Source of the DNA: Poa pratensis
Lineage: Eukaryota > Streptophyta > Magnoliopsida > Poales > Poaceae
Reading direction: 5' to 3'
DNA: 64,000 nucleotides
Assembly: GCA_947311845.1 (NCBI GenBank)
Contig: CAMZMU010000062.1
Span: 44,846,030 to 44,910,029, forward strand
The notes beneath the pieces are model-generated. The model worked only from the letters and a program-made list of their open reading frames with translations, was not told where the DNA came from and made no database searches. The position numbers and the translations under genes were made by a program. Positions 56,232 to 64,000 of this stretch are shown piece by piece. Each line of letters opens with the position of its first letter. The first letter of the stretch is position 1.

Positions 56232-59200
56232 TGTGGGGACCCCGGACTAGCTGTCCGAAATACCCGATTATGCTTAACACAACGATCCCGTGATCAGTCT
56301 GTCGTTGCACATAATCCGAATTGGATACCAAAGTTTACATCCATTACAGTACCGAATAAAAGTCTTACATAAATGGTCATTTAGACCAAGTTCTTACATA
56401 GGTGCCTTCATGGGCCAAACCAATATATCAGCGGAAGCTACGGCGTAGTAGACATCATATTCTAACGATGACAACCCGACAGGCAGCTGACTTGTGGAGA
56501 TCCTTAGTTGGCGTAGAAGTCGCCATATTCCTGCTCGGCGTAGTGCTCCTCCTCGTAGTCTGGCTAGGACAATAGCCAGGGACGAAACCAATATGAGTAC
56601 ATTTGAATGTACTCGCAAACTACCCCAACATGAGTATGCACTCTTATTTGTTTTAAAACATCTCTATATCTTTATTGAAAAAGGTAAGAAGAGTTTTATA
56701 ACCATCTTTGAAAGAAGTCACCATCTCATTTTGTTTCTCAAAAACTCCTCCTTTTCATGACCATGGCTCACCATAGTCCATTTATTCCACAACTCCTACC
56801 ACTTCATTTGGTATAGCTGTGTAACCCCATCACCATTTCAATTTCTTTTAAACTTAAAAGCTTTTCCAAAAACTTGCACATGGTCAAAGTAGGGTCTCCC
56901 AGCTGTCCATATCCGAGGACTCGGCTATTCGAATAGTTTTAACCCTCTGCAGAGGTAGCACGCTTTTATCCCACATCCATCCGGCAGCTCATCGTGTCCG
57001 CCACGTCTCGCCATACAGGTGTATGCGAAGTAAGCCGCCGACCATAGCCTGTCCTTTGCTCATGCTAGTATAGGATCCTACCGCTACGAAATTATCATCC
57101 TTTCCATCAACACCCAGTCCAGATTCCCCGTCGGGAAACCTAAGTGTGAGGACTCGTAGTTCTGCCCGGCGAGCGAACCCTTCAATCCCCCATCTCAGAT
57201 GCCAGGACCCAGGTCAGGGGGTAGGTCGCCATGACCATCCCCTCATGGAACGAGGTCATCCTCGTTGTTGAGGAGTCCCATACTAATATGAGCAAATTAT
57301 ATGACTACGCCCTTTTCCCATATGTGGTGGAGGTGGTCGCACAGGGTATTGGATGGTTGACGTAAGTACAAGGACACACTGTGCATTTTTCATAAACATC
57401 ACCACTTTTCCACTTTTCCAACACAACACCGACATCTCGGCATTCCATAAACTCACAAGACATTTCAAAGGAGTTTTGAATAAACAACATTGTTTTCCCA
57501 TCCTAAAGTTTTATATAAACTACTACATAGGGTGGCAAAATAATATCCATATACTTTTGAAATGAGTTTTATAAATCTTGCTTTGAGAGTAAAACATGTT
57601 ATGAAAGTAGATGCATATGTTGGTAGTGCAAGCTCAGAGAATAGCTTGCCTTGCTTGGCAAAGTGATCTTGCTCTTGTTCTTCAATTCAGCAAACTCTCC
57701 TTCCTCGATATATCCGACAACGTTCTCGTCTAATTAACAAACAAACAATGCAAACAATCACTAAGCTATACAAGCAATCATCTCAACATAACCATCATCA
57801 ACATCACAATTAGCTACTGCACACATCAAACCACACAATTTGGTTTTCAAAAAATTGAATTAAACATTTTTAATTACTCAAATTATGGCAGAAACTAGTT
57901 ATTCATGTTTAATTCCACAACTTGAGTTCTGTTGGTCACAAAAATACAAACTAAAATTCTATGGAAAGCCACTGATGTGTAGAATACAACCCAATTTGAA
58001 TTGGATCATTTGGAGTTACCAAACTCCCTACACATTGGATTGAATCCAGTAGCTTAATAATCAAGTTTTAGCTACCATTTAAATTCTATTGTTCCAAAAA
58101 TTAAACCCTTTTAGGGGTAACTAAACATGGCTATATGTGAGCTAACAAAATTGGTCCTAACTCATTTGGATCAACCAATAAACATATTTGTTGTTTTAGT
58201 CCAGAAGGGTTTATCTTAAAGTCAACAATTAATACTACTTAATTAATTCTACCAAAATTAGGGGAGCTAACACAAGGCAGTACTAAGCTAGCAAAATTGG
58301 TTTGGAATTATTTGGACTAACAGAGTATCAGAAACAAACAAGTTTAGATTTTAAACCTTCTGTGGCATTTTCAATAATACTTTTTAACTATTTAATTAAA
58401 TGACATGAGACCAATTGGGTTGGTTAAATAATTTCATAAGCTTTCCAGAACATTGAGTTTGATTTATTTGGATTCCTAAATCTCGAGATATTGAATTTCA
58501 AAGTTGGATCCAGTACTGATTATTTAGAGAAGTTTGAAATTCGAAAATTCCCTCCTCTGGATAATGTTCAAAATTCTGACTGGTGGGGCCTACATGGCAG
58601 CGGCACAGCGCGCGCGGGAAAAAGATTTAAAACCTGACGAGCGGGGCCCGCCCGTCAGTCTCTCTCTCTCTTTCATTTCTAAACGAAGCGGTACGCAACC
58701 GTTGGATTTAGATCCAACGGCCCACGTTTGCCCACGTCGACGGCAAACGTCGGCGACCTAAAACGAGCGGCGCTGCCGCGCCGGCGACGGCGAGGTGGAT
58801 GAATCTCTCACCTAGAGGGCTCGGGAGGTCGCGGAGAGGATGCAGATCGACGGCGGTGGTGAGGTGGAAGCTTCTGGCCGAGTTACACTTGCTGGGGTGG
58901 AGTGGTTCGTCGGCGGCGAGGTCTCCGTCTTCCTCGGCCACGGACAGCAGCTCCGGCGAGGTTCCACGGCCGCGTCTGGGCACTGATCAAAGGGAAAAAG
59001 GGTGCGGTGAGTGCGGTGAAGCAGAGGGAAGTAAGTGCAGGCCAAAGAGGGAAGAATGGGGCAGTGTGGCGTCGTGGCCACGACGGACCTCGACGGCGGC
59101 AGTGGCTACGGCACAGCACGCCCTCCTGGCGGTGCACGGCGAATTGAGAGGGGTCAGTGAGGGAGTGGGGTGGTGTGGTGTTCGCAGAGGGTGCGGGGGT

Positions 59201-60209
59201 GGCTTTATAGCGCGGGATGCGGCGTACGGTGGACGGAGTGCACGGCGACGTCCACGGCGACACGGCGGAGATATTTCTCCCCAATCCGACGCGGCGGTGC
59301 GAGGGACGTGGAGACGAGGCGTTCACCGGGGTCCGGACATGTTCTAGAAGATCTCGGCCAAGCGCGGCGTGTCGGGGAGCAGCGAGCTGGGCCAATTTGG
59401 TCGACGACGGCGAGCTCGCCACGGCGACAGTGGAGGGAAATCGAGGCGAGGGGCGGCGTAACTGCCCTCCTCTGCGGCGCCGCGGCTGCAGAGGCACGGG
59501 GGCGAGGGGGTGCGCGGCCAGGGGGGGCCTGGGGAGCGCGGAAACGGCGACGACGGTGGTGGCGACACGGCGGCACGTCGGGGCGAGGGAGAGAGGTAGG
59601 GGATGACGTTTTTGCAGAAAACCCCCAGCCTCCTCTCTGCTTCTTTTTTTATTTCTGTTTTAGTCCTTCTGTTAAATCCAGAAGGTTTTCTAGGATTTAA
59701 TTAGTGCATTTAAACATTTTAGAAAAATTTACAAAAATTTGTGGGGCCTTCCCATAATGTACAGAAGCTCCACAAAAATTGGCATAAAATAATAAAATGT
59801 TTTGAAACATTTTCTTTTATAGTACTTTGTTTATGTTATTTGAATTTATTTCAATTTGTTTTTATTTTAGAATTTCAAAACTAGTTCAAAAATAATATTT
59901 GAGAGGGGAAAGTGGTAGGAACAAAATGGGGAGTGTTTACAGTACAACTCCACTGACTTTGGTTTGAAAATAATTGAGTTTGTCACTTGGAGATTTTCAT
60001 GTGACAACTTGTCACTTCTATTTTTCTTGCTTTGATTTTATATTTTGTTTTCTTTCTTCTTACTAGTGTTCACTAGTGCAAACACTCACACAATCAGCAA
60101 GAACAACAACTCAAGTAACAAGAAGCAATTAACATACAATAAACAACAAAAGTTTTTGTTGGCTCTCATTTTTGGAATATAAACCTGATAATAATTTTGG
60201 GATGTTACA
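56232..60209 (-). repeat. Element E 5' LTR, 3978 bp
   Basis: Same ends as the left copy. On the minus strand it starts TGTAACATCCC at 60209. U3 would be the first kilobase, with TATA at 59201-59210, leaving about 3 kb of R-U5. Confidence 0.93.
59201..59210 (-). promoter_or_regulatory. Candidate TATA box of element E
   Basis: CTATAAAGCC on the minus strand inside a GC-rich setting, 1 kb into the 5' LTR; the same box is at 49402-49411 in the 3' LTR. Transcription would start about 30 bases on. Confidence 0.5.
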
Positions 60210-60214
60210 GTAGT

Positions 60215-61070
60215 GGTGAAGAGGTTCCTCTTGGCGGTAAGCTTAGCTTGTTCCGCCTTGATTAACCAAGACCGAGCGGAGTTTCTCCAGGTCAGCCAGA
60301 GATGTTTTCTCATTAACCGGTGTGTGCAAGACCTCCGCCAAAGTTGCCTTCTCAGCATCGTCAAGGGCATCTTTGCTGCATCCACCTCTTTCCAGATGTG
60401 TTTCTTCTTCGGAGCATTGGGAGGCTCCATGGCCGGCAAGTTTTTATTCGGAGTGTCGGCAACAGCAGGTTCCTCCGCCATTGCCGGATCTGTTCCGGTA
60501 GCTCCGGCCACGAAAGCTGCTGCATGGTTGAGCTCGCCACCTCGGAAGGCGGTGGTTCGCGTGCGTCAAAGCACTTTTGAACCTTTTGCTCGAACATGCT
60601 AACAGATTCTCCATCGGAATCAGAGTCTACGTTGACTTGAACGGTATCTCTGGATCCGGCATCTGATATCGCATCGTCCTGGAGTGCAGGAAGGATGGAT
60701 TCAGGATCGTTGCTGTTTGGCTGGGAGTCGGATCCCACGCCGGCAACACCACAGAAGTGGAGATCGGAATCCGCGGACTCCGCGGAGGAGGCAGATTCAG
60801 ATCCGTCTTGCGAGTAGTCGAACTCCGGGCGGTGGTGGGCGCGAAAATGGTGTGATTCCTGGGGAATCCCAACGCCTCCGGGGTGAACCCATGAAGAACT
60901 CGAAACCGCCAATTGGGATGAGGGTGTAGGCGATGAGGCAATCTTTTGCCGGCACCCATGTTCCGTCATCTTGGACGTAGCCGGTAGATCCGACTCGCGC
61001 AGCGCAGCCAACGGCGATGGTGTCGCCGATGCCGCCAATCGTTCCCGCCTGGAACGTGACGCCTGACGCC
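60215..61070 (-). pseudogene. Element C gag, N-terminal part
   Basis: Several overlapping minus-strand frames (61038-60361, 60511-60215) with an acidic Ser/Asp-rich region (NVDSDSDGESVSMFEQKVQ) and a C-terminal stretch ending NLFTTT at the E insertion. Frameshifts are present. The segment nearest the PBS also reads in another frame (GFEFFMGSP). It continues at 46415. Confidence 0.6.
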
Positions 61071-61074
61071 TTTG

Positions 61075-61092
61075 GCTCCACGGTGGGCGCCA
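61075..61092 (-). other. Element C primer-binding site
   Basis: TGGCGCCCACCGTGGAGC on the minus strand, two bases from the 5' LTR end at 61095; typical of Tat/RIRE2-type grass elements. Confidence 0.8.
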
Positions 61093-61094
61093 AC

Positions 61095-61602
61095 TGTCTT
61101 CGTATCGGCATCATAGATAGGAGACGGGGGTCCTCTAGCCGCTGGTTAACTGAGGGGGTGAAAGGGAGCATCGTCGGGGTCGGGATTGAACAAGGCAATT
61201 TACCCAGCTTCGGATCTCGCTACGGTGGCGATCTCCTACGTGCTGCTATAACTCACTGTAATGGCGATAGCCTTGGTCAGGTTACAATGAGTACAAAGTA
61301 TGCCCTAGAGGCATCCCTGGTCCGGCTTATATAGGCGGCCAGACATAGGGTTACAAGGTTGTAACGTATCCGGCAAGTATTCTGAGTCCTAAACCTACCC
61401 GGAAAGTTTGCCGTCTACCGCCCATGTCTCGATGGCTTCTTGGGCTTCGGTCTTGGGCCTTCATCTTGCTGGCATCCGCCTACCTTGAGTTGCCAGCTAT
61501 CTGGGCCGCCCGGCAGGCAAAGCCTTAACCACCACTGCGGGCCACCCTGGACTAGCCGGATTTGCCATGCTGGTGATACCCCTAGTTGGTATATCCCCAA
61601 CA
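61095..61602 (-). repeat. Element C 5' LTR, 508 bp
   Basis: TGTCTTCGTATCGG to TATATCCCCAACA on the plus strand; target copy AAATG at 61603-61607. Confidence 0.9.
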
Positions 61603-61607
61603 AAATG

Positions 61608-62056
61608 GGCTGGTAGGACAAAAGATGTTGTGCAAGTTTCTCATTGCGAGCACGTACGACTAAATACGGAACACATGCCTATGATTGATTATTACTTGGA
61701 TGCTTTATTATTATTTACCTGCAATTGCCCTATGTATGATTATTTCATGAATTATCTTATCCATGCAACGCCCGTTCATCCATCCCTATGCCTACAGTAT
61801 TTTTAATCCTGCTGTCTACTGCAATTATTACTGCTGTTTTTATTTCGCTGCTGCTATTATTTCACTACTGCTACTGTCATAAAACTGTTGCTACTGATAA
61901 ACTGTGTCGAGCAAGTCTACTTCCAGGTGCAGCTGAACTGACAATTCATCTGTCAAGGCTTATAAATATTCTTTGGCTCCCCTTGTGTCGAATCAATAAA
62001 TTTGGGTTTTACTTCCCTCGAAGACTGTTGCGATCCCCTATACTTGTGGGTCATCA
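61608..62056 (+). repeat. Element D 5' LTR, second part
   Basis: Continues the LTR broken at 25681 and ends GGGTCATCA at 62056. With 24731-25681 it gives about 1400 bp, against 1393 bp in B. Confidence 0.88.
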
Positions 62057-62067
62057 AGACTATTTTC

Positions 62068-62085
62068 TGGCGCCGTTGCCGGGGA
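62068..62085 (+). other. Element D primer-binding site
   Basis: TGGCGCCGTTGCCGGGGA, 11 bases after the LTR end, as in A and B. Confidence 0.85.
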
Positions 62086-62144
62086 GCATAGCTCTATTTA
62101 TAAGCTCACCAGGGAGTCATACTGTTCGCTGCAATTCATTCATC

Positions 62145-63778
62145 ATGGGTAAACCTCGTGATGATAAGGTTCGCATATTGCCATCCACTACAAGGAGAGG
62201 TACAACTCTGAACACTTCTGCTGCTCTTGATTCACCGTCTGTTATAAGTCAACTTGTCACACAACCACATGCACATGCTTCACGTGCTGCTACTTCTGCT
62301 GAATCTGAGAATATTTCTGATGAATTTGATGATGCTTCTACTGTGCTTGATGAAAGAGGTTCACTAGGTCCTTTTCTAGATGCTACAATTGCTAAATCTA
62401 ACAACTTGAAAATACTGAAACACCTAATGAAACTCCTGTTACACCTGCTTATTCACCTGAAACGAGAGAAACTACTAGTGATGATCTTGAGGAAACTTAT
62501 GTTGAACTTGATGATGACTTTATTGATGAATGCATGAATTGTGATACCTCTAAAGATGTTAATGCTATTAAAAATCTTCTTCAAAGACGTGCTGTCAATT
62601 ATAAACTTTCTCCTGATGCTAAATTTGCTACATCTCCCATAAATATAAAAGATAAAGATTATGATTTCTCTGTGGACTTGTCTTTTATAACTATTGCTGA
62701 GAAAGAACCTTTTCGAGGAACTGAAAATGAAAGTGTGTAGAACATATGAACACTCTTTCTACTCTAAGTAGTTTGTTTTCTGATGATATTAAGAAACGCA
62801 GTTACTTTGTTACTAAAATTTTCCCTTTCTCATGAAAGATGAAGCTAAAACTTGGTTTAATGATTTATCTCCTGGATCTATTGAGAGCCCTATGGGTTTG
62901 GTCAATGCTTTCTTTCAGAAATATTTTCCTGCTAGTGCTCAACATGCTGCTTTACAGAAAATCTTTAACTTTAAGCAAAATGAGGAAGAGAAAATGCCTG
63001 AATCTTGGGCAAGGTTTTGTTCTTTACTTAGAGCTCGGCCTGGACATCAACTAGCTAAAAATGAACTTCTTGATATATTTTATAATGGACTAACTGTTGA
63101 ATCTAGGACATACCTGGATAGTTGTGTTGGTTGTGTTTTCAGGAAAAGAACTCCAGATGAAGCCGAGGAATTATTGGCTAAGATAAGCCAAAATCATGAT
63201 GATTGGACCCTGCCTGAACCAACTCCGGTACCTACACCGAGGAAAAGAGGAGTAATTGAATTAATGATGAAGAAATGAGAGAAGCCAAGAAATCTCTTAA
63301 GGAGAAAGGTATTAAATCTGAAGATGTGAAAAATCTTCCACCTATAGAAGAATTGTGTAAGCCAATTCCTCACTCATCTACGGTTGAGGTACACTCTCTC
63401 CAACGCTTTGATGATAGAGATATCCCTTATTCTAAACCTCCTGATCAATGCTTAGATGAGTTTGATAATTTTATTGTTAAGCAAAATAATTTCAATATGA
63501 GAATACAAAATAGCTTCATAAAGAATTCTCATGTCATTAATCATTTGCATGATGTTTTGGAAAGAACTTCTAATGATGTTAAAATACTTATTAAACATTT
63601 TCATATGGTTCAAACTCAAATTGAACAATTGACTAAAGTGCAAAAAGATTTGCTAGATAATGCTTCTAGAGAAAATGATAAACATGCTTTTGGTATAGCA
63701 ACTAGAGGTGGTGCTTCCACTCAGGATCCTTGTATCCTGAGGGACATCCTAAAAGAATTGAGCAAGATTCTCAACTAG
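62145..63778 (+). pseudogene. Element D gag, multiply frameshifted
   Basis: The ATG at 62145 gives MGKPRDDKV as in A. Single-base deletions relative to A lie near 62400 (one A lost), 62733 (C lost), 62834 (T lost) and 63265. Gag core motifs are the same as in A. Despite these breaks the nucleotide match to A is very close. Confidence 0.8.
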
Positions 63779-64000
63779 TTAATGAAACTACTACTCCTTC
63801 TAAGAAAAAGAAGAAGAAGAAACATAAACATGTTGAGGAATCTCCTGAACCTATTAAAGACAATGAGCATGTTAATAATCCAAATAGTATATCTATCTCT
63901 GATGCTGAAACTGAAAGTGGTAATGAACATGCTAATGATAAAGATAAGAATGATGTTTCTGATAAAGAGGAAAGTGAAGAGGAACCTGAAAAGCATTCTA
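63754..64000 (+). CDS. Element D protease linker, cut by window end
   Basis: The frame is one base behind gag and open from the YPEG-like linker to the end: K-rich stretch, then SISDAETESGNEH and the acidic linker as in A. The protease fold lies outside the window. Confidence 0.6.

Larger units (their letters stand above)
46421..60209 (-). mobile_element. Element E: Tekay-like chromovirus (Ty3/gypsy) with 4-kb LTRs
   Basis: LTRs of 3988 bp (46421-50408) and 3978 bp (56232-60209), with perfect target copies GTAGT at 46416-46420 and 60210-60214. On the minus strand: 5' LTR, PBS for initiator Met tRNA, extra ORF, gag with CCHC, protease, RT, RNase H, integrase with chromodomain, polypurine tract (GGGGGGAAGGCT), 3' LTR. 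The LTRs differ by about one base per hundred in the stretches compared. Inserted in C gag. Confidence 0.93.
25682..61602 (-). mobile_element. Element C: Tat-lineage Ty3/gypsy retrotransposon with antisense extra gene, three insertions inside
   Basis: LTRs of 507 bp (25682-26188) and 508 bp (61095-61602) begin and end TG/CA, with target copies AAACG and AAATG (one mismatch). On the minus strand the order is 5' LTR, PBS, gag, protease, RT, RNase H, second RNase H, integrase. Between pol and the 3' LTR lies a spliced gene on the opposite strand, as known in maize Grande-type elements. B, a hAT-like element and E are inserted. The LTRs differ at roughly 15 or more positions by eye, mostly transitions, so C is older than B and E. 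Confidence 0.9.
24731..64000 (+). mobile_element. Element D: pol-less Ty3/gypsy retrotransposon, runs off the window
   Basis: The LTR starts TGATACGTCC at 24731 and is interrupted after 25681 by element C. It resumes at 61603-61608 and ends TCATCA at 62056, giving about 1400 bp of LTR. The primer-binding site at 62068-62085 and a frameshifted gag follow, then the start of the protease at the window end. It is the same family as A, in the opposite orientation. Confidence 0.88.

Noticed and set aside
1..64000. CRISPR arrays, bacterial operons, tRNA or rRNA genes
   Set aside because: No regularly spaced direct repeats, no ribosome-binding-site logic, and no tRNA or rRNA core sequence seen; the window is plant nuclear DNA.

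Overview
This is nuclear DNA of a grass, most likely a Triticeae genome (wheat, Aegilops or barley type). It is almost entirely nested transposable elements: large Ty3/gypsy LTR retrotransposons with TG...CA ends and 5-bp target duplications, Stowaway MITEs with CTCCCTCCGT ends, a LINE, a small Helitron and a very decayed Ty1/copia relic. The only clear non-transposon gene is an intronless polyubiquitin-like ORF at 890-1558. I saw no rRNA, tRNA or CRISPR. Family names were not verified by any search; lineage calls rest on domains, primer-binding sites and architecture.

Layout. 1-5174: the ubiquitin-like gene, a LINE 3'-end relic, an unidentified GC-rich fragment and two Stowaway MITEs. 5175-9277: a minus-strand LINE (ORF2: RT, zinc-knuckle region, RNase H, poly-A tail) broken by four insertions: a Helitron (5211-5659), a 16-nt poly-A stub, a Harbinger-like element (6009-6750) and a Stowaway (7465-7587). 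9278-17497: element A, a minus-strand gypsy element with gag and protease but no reverse transcriptase or integrase, its 3' LTR cut short against the LINE. 17498-24730: a plus-strand copia relic split by a solo LTR (G, target duplication AGCGG), itself invaded in opposite orientation by a sibling (F) of the same Athila-like family. 24731-64000 and beyond: element D, plus strand, same family as A.

Inside the 5' LTR of D sits element C (25682-61602, minus), a Tat-lineage gypsy element with gag-PR-RT-RNase H-integrase on the minus strand and, on the opposite strand, a multi-exon extra gene (26726-39544). C is itself split by three insertions: B (27207-36759, plus, a young intact sibling of A and D), a hAT-like element (42400-42977) and E (46421-60209, minus, a Tekay-like chromovirus with 4-kb LTRs, chromodomain integrase and an extra ORF upstream of gag). 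Target duplications and reading frames rejoin across C, B, E, the hAT-like element, G, and the Stowaway and Harbinger insertions, so the order of events can be read directly.

How the parts relate. A, B and D supply Gag and protease plus a conserved ORF-X preceded by a GT-AG intron, but must borrow RT and integrase. C and E encode full gag-pol sets but are broken by stops and frameshifts. The most unusual signals are the spliced antisense gene in C and the intron-plus-ORF-X module of the pol-less elements.
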